DNA from: Lunularia cruciata
Lineage: Eukaryota > Streptophyta > Marchantiopsida > Lunulariales > Lunulariaceae
NCBI GenBank assembly: GCA_948567375.1
Contig: OX419761.1
Location: 17,956,243 to 18,020,242 of the forward strand
Direction of reading: 5' to 3'
Length of the DNA: 64,000 nucleotides
A program made the translations under genes and the position numbers. The notes beneath the pieces were generated by a model. That model searched no databases. It had not been told where the DNA came from and saw only the letters and a list, made by a program, of their open reading frames with translations. This document shows, piece by piece, positions 25,091 to 36,849 of this stretch; the first letter of the stretch is position 1; each line of letters starts with the position of its first letter.

Positions 25091-26251
25091 TCCCTACCCC
25101 AACCTTACTTATCATGCATATCCATGTCTCGTTATGGACATATTGTTATTTGTAGTTGGTTTGTTGGAATTGAATGAGATTTACGTGCATAATAAGAAAT
25201 GCATATTACTTCTTGAAATAACTTGCATATGAGGAAATGGTGCTTAAATGAATATGACTTTCAACTAATAAGGAATATTAAAAACATAATTGATATAGTT
25301 CATAAGTAGCACCTCAAGAGAGCTAGTATACATCATATGGTACCAACCAAAAACACAACATATTAAGCATCTGAAATTGAAAGTTGGGAAGGACCATGAA
25401 ATGAGGAGCAAAGCTTTACTTGGTGATGGGAGGAAGAAAGTGACCGTGATAATAGTTATGCAACATAATTTGAGAAATATAACTATTGGGCGATTGACCA
25501 CCTATAAGCAACACATGAGCAAAGAAAATAAGCTACAATCTAGAGTCGGGCACGAATAATGGAGATCAAAATTCAAGTATGAACCATGAAGCATGCAAAG
25601 AGTGAGTGAAAGATAATAGGGAGGCAATTAATTAAGGATGGGAAGAGTGGAGCAATGTAGGAGCAAAGTGGATGTGGTTTTCTCAAGACGGATCAAATTG
25701 GAACACTAAGGGTTTCAAAAACATTTTCTATGGAACTTTTAAGGAGGCAAGAGGAAGCCCATAACAATTTTGAGTTAAAAAAATTGCTCCAAAAATGAAT
25801 TGGATGTTAAATATTTTATTGGTCATCTTTTACTTTATGGTTCATTTCATTTTTTGACTCTACAAAAAAGCTTAAAGTTTACAATGCAAGAAATCATACA
25901 ATGTTTAATGAATATTAATATCTAGTCATAAATATGATTAGAGATAGTGGAAAAATTCAATGGTGGTTCTTGAATTGAAGGTATTGTAGCAACCGTACCA
26001 GTTTTGTGCATAATTTGAATTGCAAATTATGCAAACCTACTCTACTTTGATTTAAATATCTATGAAATCTTATGCTTTTGTGCACTCCTTCCAAATCTCA
26101 TTGGTTCAAATTCCCTCCAAAATCTCATTTCTACAAGCTATTTTGATAAAACATTGAAGGTTTGTTCTTAGTCAATCTTTAGAAATTGAAAGTTAAAATT
26201 AAAAGCTAAATCTATTGCTTTACAAGATTTGATAGCAATCATTCATTCATT
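25091..26251. other. AT-rich DNA, no gene recognised
   Basis: No exon-like frames, RNA genes or repeat edges seen. Confidence 0.4.
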
Positions 26252-26705
26252 TTAGGAGGTGGAGAGAGGAAATAGGTGCACCATCATTGGAAGAAGTGAG
26301 AATTTGAGATCAAAGGCGATAAGGGATATGGGTGCACCCAATCCCAACCTTTGAAATGGGAGATCCATATCCATTAGCAAGCTCCAATTTGGTTGATTCA
26401 ATGGCAGATCTTGCAACTCCTCCAAAAATATATAGCATTGCTTTTCATTCTCCATTAGCATTGCATTGTACATAAGTTGCTTCCAAAATTCTATTGTAGA
26501 TCCTAAAAATTCCCAAATAAATCTAGCAATGCCTTGCATTCTCTTGTATTGAAATTTCAAGCTCTTCTTGCCATGGTTTCCTCAAGTCCATCATCCTCTC
26601 TTCTAAGGGTATCAAATCAGAATCACCAAGTGTGAAATTGAAAGGAGTGATGATGATAGGTTTAGAATGATATCTCATCATTACAGTCAATCTTGGAATA
26701 CCCAT
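26252..26705 (-). pseudogene. Frameshifted ORF relic of unknown family
   Basis: Two minus-strand frames, 26705-26523 (60 codons) and 26560-26252 (102 codons), overlap by 38 bp and appear to be one protein joined by a frameshift: the first covers MGIPRLTVMMRYHSKPI and LIPLEERMMDLRKPW, the second FIWEFLGSTIEFWKQL and CYIFLEELQDLPLNQP. No known domain is recognised. It lies just outside the 3' LTR of element A. Confidence 0.35.
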
Positions 26706-26912
26706 ATTATTTCAAGAAAATACATGGAGGGAATTTTAAGACACTTATCCAAAAAGAACCACCTTTAGTTATATGGCCATCTATCTCATGAATTTGGGAA
26801 AGGTATTCCAAAATCTACGATGAGAGATAGATTGCAAAAGAAATGGGCTTTATCCATAACTTCTTATAAGTCTATTAAAACATGGAAGGATAAATACATT
26901 GGAGAAGGACTC

Positions 26913-27645
26913 TATAGTACTCCGAGGACAAGAGAAGACAGAAAACACAAATCTCACACTCAAATATTTGATGCCCCAAAGGAGCACCTTCTCTTTATTA
27001 TATAAACAAAGAGGATCTACTCCAAAGAAGCTCTACCATAGGATTAGGCACATAGATAGGTGACATGTCAGCAAGCTCCACCCTTGGATTACCTACTTGG
27101 ATCTGTGACATGTCGGTCTAGGTCCTATCTGGTTGGTCAAATAAGCTTTGACCGGAGGAAATCTTTTAGGGAATCTTCTTGTAGGAATCTCACAATCACG
27201 TAAGGTACCGTTGGAAAGCTCTTGACAAGACAAACCAGGAGGGAGGAAAGGCTAGTCTAGCCTCCATTGGGGAACGGATTTTTCACATTTCTGAGGCCGA
27301 ATTCATCCATTTAGGACTCCAAAATTGCCTTTAAAGATAAGGCATATTTCGGTTCCTACTCTATTAGTAGAAGTCCCCTTTTGGTGATACCTCTTTCTGA
27401 TCTGTTTAGTCCATCATGTGTAACATACTTCCAAATGTTACCAAACCAATTCTCACCTTTAAATCATATGTCTAGCTATTGGTTCTAAGGTTTTCAAGTC
27501 TATTTTGGTTTCTCCACTATTAGTAGAAGTACTCTTTTGGTGATATTTCTATCTGATCTATTTTGACCATCATGTATAGCATCATTCTAGATGTTACCAA
27601 AAAGAATTTCACATCTAGATCATATGGCTAGCTCTTGGTATTACA
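26913..27645 (-). repeat. 3' LTR of element A
   Basis: 733 bp, aligned end to end with 32682-33415. The outer (left) edge reads tatagtactccgagg where the other LTR reads tgtaatactacgagg, so the terminal CA of this LTR has decayed. Inner edge ends ggtattaca. It contains the two-unit U3 duplication. Confidence 0.9.
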
Positions 27646-27646
27646 T

Positions 27647-27663
27647 ACCTCTCTCCTTTTAAG
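27647..27663 (-). other. Polypurine tract of element A
   Basis: Read on the minus strand, aaaaggagagaggta directly precedes the 3' LTR start TGTAATAC. This is the expected position and composition for the plus-strand primer. Confidence 0.75.
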
Positions 27664-27733
27664 ACACAACGTCCTCGTTGTGCAATTGTTGCTCAAACGC
27701 TTGCACCAACACCGATGCATGTGTCAAATTGGC

Positions 27734-27850
27734 AACGGGCTCCCAAGTTGCTTCACAAAGGGGGTAACCTTTTCACTGTACTAGATATTGTACCCGTGGA
27801 TGGCGAGTACCACACATGCGTTTTTGGAGAATACACTCCACTTCATATTC
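27734..27850 (-). pseudogene. Chromodomain of element A (C-terminus of integrase)
   Basis: The minus-strand frame reads EYEVECILQKR, VQYLVQ-stop-KGY and CEATWEP, the chromodomain signature. The stop is TGA where the aromatic-cage tryptophan (TGG) is expected, a G-to-A change. Chromodomains of this type guide integration to particular chromatin. Confidence 0.8.
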
Positions 27851-28149
27851 CTTTATGCCATCAATGAATGTTGGACAAGGTCGAATGTCTTGTGTGGAAT
27901 GACTCTGGCCTGATCAAGGAGCATATGTGCGTAGTAGGGAAACATGGAACACTAGATGGATCTTCATGTACGGTGGTAGCTCAAGGTGATAGGCCATAGC
28001 GCCAACTTGACAAAGAATCAAGAAATGCCAACTAAGAGAAATTTGAGCTTATGAGGGCCAACTAAGGTGAGGTTGGTTGTCAATAGCCACACGTGATCCC
28101 CAACATTGAACTTCATGTACCTATGGTGTGCATCAACATATTGCTTTTG

Positions 28150-28881
28150 TCAATTTTGTGCAATCTGTAATCTGTGCTTGGCGCTCTCCACACCTTGTTG
28201 GATTTTAGAAACAAATGTGTTGACTGCATCGACCTTGGTAGCCACTGGACAAATCTTCATCAAGCTAGAAGGTGTGAAGAGATGCTCACCATACATGAGG
28301 AAGAATGGAGTGACATGGGTGGATGAATTCACTAAATTGTTGTAAGTGAATTTTACCAACGGAAGTAGGGTGTCCCACCTCTCTTGCTCTTTTAAGATGA
28401 AGCTGCGTTGCATGTCTCAATCATGTGAATAGCCCGCTCTGTTTGCCTATCTATTTGTGGGTTGTAAGAAGTGGACATGGCCAACTTGGTTTTGAAGAAA
28501 CCAAAGAGTGTTCACCAAAACAAACTAGTGAATTGAGTGCCTCTATCGGTGATGAGTACTCTAGACAAGCCATGGTGAGAGAAGACTGCATCTAAGTATA
28601 ATTGAGCTAGTTGTGGAGCGGTCTCCTCCTTGGTGGTAGGGCATACATGAATCATTTGGCTGAGCCGGTCCACAAAGACCATTTGAAAGTTCCCAATATT
28701 GGGTTGGAGTGGGGAGAGGTTGAAGGAGCCCTGCAAGAGCTTGATTAGAAGCTTTGTTCTGTTGATACAATAGACAACTGCACACATAGTACATCACGTC
28801 CTTGCTCATCTTGGGACAATAGTAGTGGCGTTGGACTGCATCCAAGGTCTTGTCCACTCCAACATGACATGCAATGGCCAA
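28150..28881 (-). pseudogene. Integrase of element A
   Basis: Pieces in order: zinc-binding region with HVGVDKTLDAVQRHYYCPKM and CSCLLYQQNK; core with FVDRLSQMIHV, LITDRGTQFTSLFW, and a further segment TSYNPQIDRQTERAI holding the catalytic glutamate; then a C-terminal part with FTYNNLVNSSTHVTPFFLMYG. Two frameshifts and several stops separate them. The third acidic residue is retained, unlike in element B. Confidence 0.85.
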
Positions 28882-29004
28882 ATCATGACATTCTGCTAGA
28901 ATGATAATACGTAATTCTAGGACATTTGGGATCCATAATCTGCCATCACAAAAGGTGAGTCCTTGGGTGCTGGTGACATCTTTGGATGATTGTGCTTCTA
29001 CAAT

Positions 29005-30261
29005 CTATGGATCAATTTTTGTAGCAGCCAAAATCTTTGGCCAAAATTCAAGGTAAATCTTAACCTCTACCACCAAGTTGTTGGTCATTGGCATGCGGGT
29101 GAATGCATCTGAAAGTTGCTTCTTACCTTCCACGTAGGTGATTGTCATGTTGAAGCATTGTCGGCACTCTGCCCACCGAATCTGGCGATGAGATAGATCC
29201 TTCTGCATCTTGAGGTAGACTAGAGGTTTGTGGTCTGTCTCTACTACAAATGCCTTCTTGCCCAGGTAGTGCTTCCAATGCTTGGTTGCCAAAATGATGG
29301 CCAACTCTTCTCATTCTATGGTGTGGTAGTTGCACTTTGTTGATAACAACTTTTGAGAGAAATATGCAATTGGATGCCATCCGTCATGCCACTCTTGTTG
29401 TAGAATTTCTCCTATTGCTACGCTTGATGCATCTGTAGCCAACTTGATTGGACGTTTTGGGTCATACCACTTCAAGATTGGTGCATGTAGCAAGGTAGCT
29501 TTCAATTCTTGAAAGGCCAACTCTTGTGCAATTCCCCATTTCCACTTCTTCCCCTTGCCAAGTAGTGCCATTAAAGGTTGTGCAACCTTGGAGAAGTCCT
29601 TGACACATCTATGATAGAATCCCGTCAACCCCAAGAAGCTCTTGAGTTGAGTCTGATCTTCTAGAGCACTCCATTTTTGAATGACCTCTATTTTATTTGT
29701 CAATACTTGAATGCCCTCTGTGCTTACTCTATGTCCCAAGTACTCTATTTTAGACTTGCCAAACTTGCACTTTGGGATTTTGGCGTACAATCAATTCTAT
29801 CTTAGAATCTGGAGGACTTCTTGTAGATGTTGTTTGTGTTCTGTCATCGTGCAACTGTATACTAAGATGTCATCCAAGAAGACAATAACAGACTTATCCA
29901 AGTATGGATGAAATATGTCATTCATTAGACTCATGAAAGTGGTAGGTGCATTGGTGAGGCCAAAAGGCATCACAAGATACTCAAAGTGGCCGTACTTGGT
30001 TTGAAAGGCAATTTTGTACATATCTTTCTCTGCAATTTGGATTTGATTGTAACTTCTCTGCAAGTCCAATTTGGTGAAGTATCTTGCTCTATGGAGTTGA
30101 TCAAAAAATTCATCCATGCAAGGTAAGGGGTATTTGTTCTTTACTGTTTGCTGACCCCAATAGTCAATGCTCATGTGCATTGTACCATCCTTCTTCTTCA
30201 CAAACAAGACAAGAGTCCCATATGGTGATATGCTAGGTTGGATGAACCATTTCTGTAGCAT
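29005..30261 (-). pseudogene. Reverse transcriptase and RNase H of element A
   Basis: The RT frame (30261-29797, 154 codons) has [55 protein letters not shown] and an intact catalytic FLDDILVYS. The connection and RNase H frame (29790-29311) has EYLGHRVSTEGI, FLGLTGFYHR and LATDASSVAIGEIL, followed in another frame (29304-29005) by ETDHKPLVYL and DAFTRMP. At least two frameshifts break the polyprotein. Confidence 0.92.
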
Positions 30262-30473
30262 GTCCTCAATTTGAGTCTTACACTCCTCTAACTCATGAGG
30301 TGATAGGCGATATGGGGCCTTACAAGGAGGTGTCTTCCCGAGAGTGTCTCAATTTTATGATCTACTCTCCTTTTTGGTGGTAATCCTAAGGGTAGATCAT
30401 TAGTAAAGACATCTTGAAACTCCTCCACCACATCTTTCAATTTCTCAAGAATTTGCCCATCGAGTTGTGCACT

Positions 30474-30926
30474 CTAGACTTCTCTTATAAGCTCCATGAA
30501 ATATCTATCGGTCTTACATACAATTGCCATTCCTATGACATATAGAGGCAATTCCTGCTTGTGTGATTGTTCTTTAACCCCAATGATTGACCATTGGTGG
30601 GTTCTCACTACTTTCTTCCTCCAATCTACTGTAAGGTTGTAATGCTCCATCCATGGCATGCATAAGATTGCATCATAACGAGCTAATTGTATCACTCGTC
30701 ACTCAATTTCTTCTTGATATTCTCCTAAAGAGAGTGTTAGCCATCTAGGTAATGATTCAATCCTCTTTGTTTGCCCATTAGGTAACTCTACTTCTTCACG
30801 CCTATCTCTCTCTAGATCCATTCTCAATCTTATTGCAACAGAGCAAGACAATAAATTCTCTATTGCTCCCAAATCTATTAATACTCTCACTTGATTGCCT
30901 TCTAGGACTCCATTCACGACAATCAA
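30474..30926 (-). pseudogene. Aspartic protease region of element A
   Basis: The frame shows VRVLIDLGAIENLLS in the place of the usual D-S/T-G-A active site; serine is replaced by leucine (TTG), consistent with a C-to-T change in TCG. A linker to RT follows with MIQLARYDAILCMPWM. Confidence 0.75.
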
Positions 30927-30998
30927 TTGTGAGGTTGCCTTTTGGGACCTTTGCGCTTTTGTCTTCTTCCTCCTTCGCTTCTCTACTTCCTTATTGAG

Positions 30999-32091
30999 CT
31001 AGTAAGGCCGCAAGGTACATTTACTAGCAATCTTCATTTTCCAAAGTGATTTCTTCCTCCTCTTCTTCAATGTCCCTCTCCATGGTATCCAAAGATTGCA
31101 TGTACAAAGGCCAATGGCCTCTAGGAAAACAAGTATGACAATTGGTAGATATGTGCCCAATACGGCCACAATTATAACAACAACGTTGTTCTCCTTGTGG
31201 AACTCCATCTTTTTGTTCTTCTACTCGTCCATGCTCCCCTTGAAGCGGTTATGCTCCTCAATCTCAAAATTGAAGGTTGCCAAATTCCATTGGTACTGGT
31301 CCACTCTTGTGTGGCATTTTTTCCCGATAGTGTTGAGGTGGAACTACTCTTTCACCTCCACCCAATGCTCTTGCTATTCTTTGCGCACAAGCAATGGCTT
31401 CAAATACCGTGCAAGGATTTTGCAACATGACTTCTTGGTAAATCTGCTCCTTCAACCCTTGTTTGAAATTGTCAAGAGCCTCTATTGGACTCATGTTTGT
31501 TATTGCAACTTGTAGATCCAAGAACACCTCCACATACTCTTGTACACTATTCTTCTGTCTCAATCCCCATAGTTGGGTTTGGGCCATCTGCATGGAATCC
31601 ACCAATTGGAATTCTTCAACAATCCTTCTTGCATTGTTGTCCACGTGACCTCCCTTCTCTCTACCAACATGATCCTTCCCAAGCATCATACCATATGAAG
31701 GCTTTCTCGGTCAAGTACCCACATGCAAACACGCCTCTAGCATGCTCCGTGATCTTTGTTGAGAACAATCGAAAATATTGATTCATTCTTGTGATCCAAT
31801 TTTCCACTACTCTCATCATACACTGCTCCTTGTAAGGCTTGATGTTGCAGGTCTTCTTCATCCGGAGTAGCAATGTGGGTTCATTATTGATAGGGTTTGT
31901 AGGCACATGTGCTTCTCCAAGTTTTCCATCGCAAGTGTTGGGTTTTGAGACGGCTCTTCTTCTTGCATTGCTTGATCGTTCTTGAGGATCTACACATGAC
32001 TTTGTAATGTCTCCATGGTCATCTTAATCTCTCAAAATTCATTCAACATCCCTTGCATTCCTTGCACAAACTCTTGCAATTGCGGATCCAT
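30999..32091 (-). pseudogene. Gag of element A, with CCHC zinc knuckle
   Basis: Likely start at ATG 32091 (MDPQLQEFVQGMQG). The conserved gag core is at 31689-31264 (VQEYVEVFLDLQVAI, ALDNFKQGLKEQIYQEV, PVPMEFGNLQF). In another frame near 31140-31185 an intact zinc knuckle reads CYNCGRIGHISTNC. Several stops and at least two frameshifts interrupt it. Gag would package element RNA in virus-like particles. Confidence 0.85.
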
Positions 32092-32331
32092 GGTTCCTAC
32101 AACACCCAATTGCTAATGTGACTTCAATATAGAGTCAATATGATCACTCTGGATGGCGCACAAACTATCGGAATTACCATTGGGACCTCAAAAGCTACCA
32201 CTCATTGATAATACTCCTCACCAAAATTCCTAACCACAAAATCTCTAAACATCACTTTTGGTCTCACTACATAATGGATTTCTACTTGAGTGTTTAAAGG
32301 GAGAGGATTTGGGACATTCACATCCATATCA

Positions 32332-32553
32332 TCATAATAGAATATAGATTGTCAAATCCCACTCTTTGTCATATATCACCACAGGTAGAATCACTGGGTT
32401 TGGTGAGTTCATCACCCTGTCCATGAATTCTGTGCCAAAGTGATAAACTAGCGATACCCTCATTTGCTCATGCTGGATATACATATCCTTGATGTGGAAT
32501 GGATTTGAGAATGGAAAGCTAGGTGCACAAGATTGTCCTCTTGGTGCATCCAT
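32332..32553 (-). CDS. Leader ORF of element A between primer site and gag
   Basis: An uninterrupted 73-codon ORF starting MDAPRG, 115 bp after the primer-binding site and 240 bp before gag. Its C-terminal part, ILPVVIYDKEWDLTIYIL, matches the leader ORF of element B (ILPVVTYGERWTCCIYVL), and both share FH and FG-(E/D)F blocks upstream in the same order. It stays open although gag and pol are shattered. Function unknown to me. Confidence 0.55.
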   Translation of the reverse strand: MDAPRGQSCAPSFPFSNPFHIKDMYIQHEQMRVSLVYHFGTEFMDRVMNSPNPVILPVVIYDKEWDLTIYILL

Positions 32554-32668
32554 CTAGAAGTCCTTCCTAGTCTAACAATTACTCTATGTTCTCCACCTCA
32601 AATTACTTAGTTTTAGTAGTTTTTGCTCTTCCAAGAGGGTTGATCCACTCTCTTGGACTAAAACACTT

Positions 32669-32680
32669 GCTCTGATACCA
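32669..32680 (-). other. Primer-binding site of element A (initiator tRNA-Met)
   Basis: On the minus strand TGGTATCAGAGC starts one base after the 5' LTR. It is complementary to the 3' end of plant initiator tRNA-Met. Confidence 0.93.
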
Positions 32681-32681
32681 T

Positions 32682-33415
32682 TGTAATACTACGAGGACAA
32701 GAGAAGAGAGAAAACACAGATCTCACACTCAAACATTCGATGCCCCAAAGGAGCACCTTCTCTTTATTATATAGACAAAGAGGATCTCATCCAAGGAAGC
32801 TCTACCATAGGATTATGCACACAGATAGGTGACATGTCAGCAAGCTCCACCCTTGGATTACCTACTTGGATCTGTGACATGTCGGTCTAGGTCCTATTTG
32901 GTTGGTCAAACAAGCTTTGACCAAAGGGAATCTTTTAGGGAATCTTCTTGTAGGAATCTCACAATCACGTAAGGTACCGTTGGAAATCTCTCGACAAGAC
33001 AAACCAGGAGGGAGGAAAGGCTAGTCCATCCTCCATTGGGGAACAGAATCTTCACATTTTTGAGGCCTAATTCATCCGTTTAGGCTTTCGAAATTGCCTT
33101 CAAAGATATCAAGCATATTTCAGTTCCTACTCTATTAGTAGGAGTACTCTTTTGGTGATAACTATTTCTGATCTGTTTAGTCTATCATGTGTAACATCCT
33201 TCCAGATGTTACCAAACCAATTCTCACCTTTAAATCATATGTCTAGCTATTGGTTCTAAGGTTTTCAAGTCTATTTTGGTTTCTGCACTATTAGTAGAAG
33301 TACTCTTTTGGTAATACTTCTATCTGATCTATTTTGACCATCATTTATAGCATCATTCCAGATGTACCAAACTGAATTTCACATCTAGATCATATGGCTG
33401 GCTCTTGGTATTACA
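32682..33415 (-). repeat. 5' LTR of element A
   Basis: 734 bp, TGTAATAC...GTATTACA, with TATA-like ttattatata (plus-strand reading, about 32764) and the U3 two-unit duplication. It serves as promoter for the element. Confidence 0.92.
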
Positions 33416-33724
33416 GACCCATAGAGAAAGAAATCAAATAAGGATAGAAGACAATTGATGATACTAAATTATCAATGTCCACACTATGCAAGAATGGATC
33501 TTTTGTTTTGTTCAAGAGGTAACATTTCTCCACATGCACTTGTATCCTTATGATTTGATAGAATTTCTAAGATGGTCATAGAAGAAGAAACATGATCTTG
33601 TGTTAGATTTGAACTCATGTTTGAGGATTGTGTTGATGAAACATCCACATATGGGTATTGTGGTTCTAATACGGATGGGTTTTTGGTTCCTCACACCCAC
33701 AAGTCATTTCCTTATGTACCATTG
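33416..33724. other. Spacer between element A and a solo LTR
   Basis: No gene recognised; a 66-codon frame at 33600-33800 runs into the LTR and has no known motif. Confidence 0.4.
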
Positions 33725-34322
33725 TGTAAATTTTGAAGGAGAGGAGAAACCCCAAGAGAAACACAAGAGAAACATAAGGCTTCATCACACAATACTCTAA
33801 TGCTCCAAAGGAGCACCTTGTCTTTATTATATAGCAAAGAAGATCCACTCAAAGAGAGCTACACCCTTGGATCAAATACATGGATTGGTGACATGTTAGT
33901 GAGCTCCATTCTTAGATCAACTTCATTGATTGGTGAGATGTCTATCCTTGTACTATTTGGTTGGTCAAACAAGTTCAACCAAATGGAATATTTGGGGAAT
34001 ATTCCTATAAGAAGCTCAAAACAACATGGATGAGGTACCATTGGAAAGCTCTTGACAAGAAAAAAAGAGGGGGGGGGGGAGGAAATGCCTTTCTTCTCAA
34101 ATTATGGGAAGTACCCATTTTTGAGGCCTACTTCATCCATTTAGGCCTTCAAAATTGGCTTTAAAGTTTTTAAGGTGTTTTTGGCCTTTGCTCTATTAAT
34201 GGAAGTACTATTTTGGTGACACATCTATCTGATCTACTTAGACTATCATATATAACATCCTTCATGATATTACTAAGCTAATTTACCACCTCTAGATAGT
34301 ATGACTAGCTAATGGTATTACA
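33725..34322 (-). mobile_element. Solo LTR with perfect target duplication CATTG
   Basis: 598 bp, starting TGTAAATTTT and ending GGTATTACA on the plus strand, flanked by CATTG at 33720-33724 and 34323-34327. It is related to the LTRs of element A (shared ctccaaaggagcacct-gtctttattatata, ttggttggtcaaacaag, ggtaccattggaaagctcttgacaag) but has only one U3 unit. A G10 run sits near 34069. No internal sequence remains. Confidence 0.9.
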
Positions 34323-34330
34323 CATTGTCT

Positions 34331-35416
34331 CATGACTATGAGGAGTATCATGTGTAGGGGCAAGATGATGTCAATTGATCAAAATTAGATTTTGACTACA
34401 TTTTTGGTCCACCAACTACCTTTGAATATGAGAAACCACCTACAAGGGAAACCATTAACGAGGGAGATCATGAGGGTGATAGGGATGGAGAATGCAAGAT
34501 AGGATCTATAAAGCAAAGAAAAGTCTCTCGAGGCAAGACACCTTCCTCTTCAACAAAGACACCATCTTCTTTAGCAAGCACAAAGACATCTTTGTTGGCA
34601 ATTGTCTCTGCATTTGCACAAGATCTTTCTAATATGACCAAGCTAAGAAGCAAGTATATTGAAGTGTAATAGACCAAAGAAAAAGTACACAAGATTGGAA
34701 TTCCAAAAAACTTTGATGTCCCAAAGGAGCACCCCATCTTTATTATATAGCAAGGAGGATCCACTCCAAAGGAGCCACACCCTTAGATTAGATATATAGA
34801 TTGGTGATATGTTAACCCTAGTTCTGTTTGGTTGGTCAAACAAGTTTGACCAAAGGGAATATTTTGGGAATCTTGTTGTAAGAAGCTCAAAATAGTATGG
34901 AAGAAGTACCATTGGAAAGATCTTAATGAGACAAACCAAGGGGGAGAAAGAAATGGCTTTCTTGGGCAATGAGGGATGGGGGAAGGAAGTTCCTTGTTTT
35001 AGGCCTAATTCTTTTGTTTAGGTCTTCAAAATTGGCTTTGAAGTTTTTGGTGTGTTTTTGGCCTTTGCCCTTTAAGTAGAAGTCCTCTTTTGGTGACTCT
35101 TTTATTTGATGTACCTAGAATATCATGCATAACATCTTTAAAGATATTACCAAGCCAATTTTCACCTTTAGATAATTTGTCTAGCTAGTGGTATTACAAC
35201 AACAAAGCCAAGGAGAGGTGCAAATTGGCAGAAAATAAGAGCTCAAAAGGTGGCCAAGATGAAAATTTACAACTTAAAGGTGAAAAAGAAAAAGAAACTT
35301 TGTTTTTTGAGTTAGAGAAGAGGAGAATTAAAGAGAGACTTTATTCTCCAAGTAAGAGAAGAAAAGAATTAAAGAGAGGACTTCCAAATCCAAAAGGTTT
35401 CATTTTATTATTTTAG
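34331..35416 (+). pseudogene. Charged coiled-coil ORF relic split by an LTR
   Basis: A plus-strand frame is open from about 34377 to 34664 (with TTFEYEKPPTRETINEG and a lysine/serine-rich stretch) and, after the LTR at 34665-35198, a frame with the same composition runs to the stop at 35414-35416 (KAKERCKLAENKSSKGG, FFELEKRRIKERL). Two stops precede the first part. The halves look like one protein interrupted by the insertion. I do not recognise the family; the lysine-rich coiled-coil part resembles in style, not in sequence, the tail of the relic at 16700-19226. Confidence 0.4.
34665..35198 (-). mobile_element. LTR of the element A family inserted in an ORF relic, no target duplication
   Basis: 534 bp, TGTAATAG...GTATTACA, with the family landmarks (cccaaaggagcacc, tttattatatagcaaggaggatcc, ttggtcaaacaagtttgacc). 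One U3 unit. The flanks, tgaag and acaac, do not match, so it is either very old, or the product of recombination between two different insertions. Confidence 0.82.
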
Positions 35417-36012
35417 AATTAACAAAAGTAGGAATGACACCCAAGGAGATCAAATGTATAATGAGTATCATGCCCAATCTAAATAGTACACCAGATATAG
35501 ATAGTATTTTGTTAGACAAAGATAATACTCTTGTTGACAGTTTCAATAATGATTGTAAAAGCACCATGCCCAAGTAGATGCACTAGGCTAGAATGCTTAG
35601 GCCACAACACACTCATTGTTGTAGTAACTCTCACCAAAATTAGTGAAGTGATATTTCTTGTTGTGATTTTCCCTTGTAGTGGCAAGGTAGTTATACTCCA
35701 CAAAATGCTATTTCCATCCTTATTATTGAAATTCCATCTTAAATATATAATATTCTTATTATTGAGATTCAATCCTATATAAATAAAATATTATTGTTAT
35801 TATGTACCAATTGAGTTTCCATGTTTGGTAGTTTCCTTACTAATTTCCTTACTACGTTTCTATACTATATAAAATACCTTGATTTCCACACTTTATACTT
35901 TAAAGCATAATATTGTGACTACTTAGCTTGTGTTATATATCTAGTTTAGCTTTTGACACTACTATGAGTGCTACTCTAAGGAATGCACTACAAAAAAAGT
36001 TGGTTTTTGTGG
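35417..36012. other. No gene recognised
   Basis: AT-rich spacer, short broken frames on both strands. Confidence 0.35.
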
Positions 36013-36150
36013 TGGTTTTGCTTGAGTATTGTCAAAAGTAGCATTTTATGCTGATTTTGCTTAAGTATTCCCAAAAAGTGGGATTTTGTGTTGGTTTGTC
36101 TCAAGTATCACCAAAAAGTGGAGTTTTGTGCTGGTTTTTCTTGGGTATTT
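36013..36150. repeat. 39-40-bp minisatellite, about 3.5 units
   Basis: Units start at about 36013, 36052, 36092 and 36132, with consensus tggttttgcttgagtat-ccaaaaagtgg-attttgtgc. Divergence is moderate. Confidence 0.8.
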
Positions 36151-36849
36151 TTATAATCTAAATTAAACACAATTTCAATTGGGTGTTGCAAGGGTATAAT
36201 TATAAATGGGATAGAAAAATAGTTTTGCAAGTGCTTCATGAGGATATCATTATAAATAGGAATAGTAAACACAATTTTGCATGGGTCTTGCTGGTCTAGC
36301 TAGGTCTCACTGGGTACTTATGTGATGTTTAGTGGGAACCTTGGGTTTTGCATGGTTCTCATGTGGGTTTTGTTTTGGTGTGGGGTATCCAAGTGCAAGT
36401 GTAAAAGCAAAAAAGAATAAAAAAATTACTTGGACAAGTCTTAATAAAGATCAAGGATCCATATTAACAACTCACATAGAAAGAGAGAGAAGAAGAGAGA
36501 TGTAAGGAGATATATAAATGTTTACAAAAGGGAACCATATTAACAACTCAGATATATAGATATGTACAAGAAGGAACCATATTAACATATTAGGAACCAT
36601 ATTAACAACTCATGGAAAAGAGAGTGGAGACAAGAGATGTAAGTTGAAATATAAATATATCAACTTAGATAAATATCTCATGGTACTCTAATGCACAATG
36701 GGTACTAATGTCAATGATACACTCATGAACAATGGAGATGTTACCATTAGGAAAGAAGGAGGAGTGCAATGGTGCTATCAAGGGGAGTGTAATTAGACAT
36801 GGGTGGTGAACTTAGACCTCCTAGGGATCTATTTCCTATGTCTTGGGTA
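36151..36849. other. Non-coding DNA with a repeated GAACCATATTAACAACTCA motif
   Basis: Between about 36450 and 36625 variants of (g)gaaccatattaacaactca occur four times (one starting ggatcca), separated by purine-rich or AT-rich spacers. Nothing else is identifiable. Confidence 0.5.

Larger units (their letters stand above)
26913..33415 (-). mobile_element. Element A: complete, decayed Ty3/gypsy chromovirus
   Basis: A 6.5-kb LTR retrotransposon on the minus strand. Order in its own direction: 5' LTR (32682-33415), primer-binding site, leader ORF (32553-32332), gag with zinc knuckle, protease, reverse transcriptase, RNase H, integrase, chromodomain, purine tract, 3' LTR (26913-27645). Flanks are gactc (26908-26912) and gaccc (33416-33420), a target duplication with one mismatch. 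All domains are recognisable but split by many stops and frameshifts, so it is non-autonomous now. The LTR family also left solo LTRs at 15881, 33725 and 34665. Confidence 0.93.

Noticed and set aside
26100..26115. ggttcaaattcc, resembling a tRNA B box
   Set aside because: No matching A box, acceptor stem or cloverleaf could be built around it; the same goes for ggttcaaatccc near 46974.
34064..34081. Poly-A/poly-G run in the solo LTR as a possible polypurine tract
   Set aside because: It lies inside the LTR where relatives have a non-repetitive sequence, so it is a slippage expansion.
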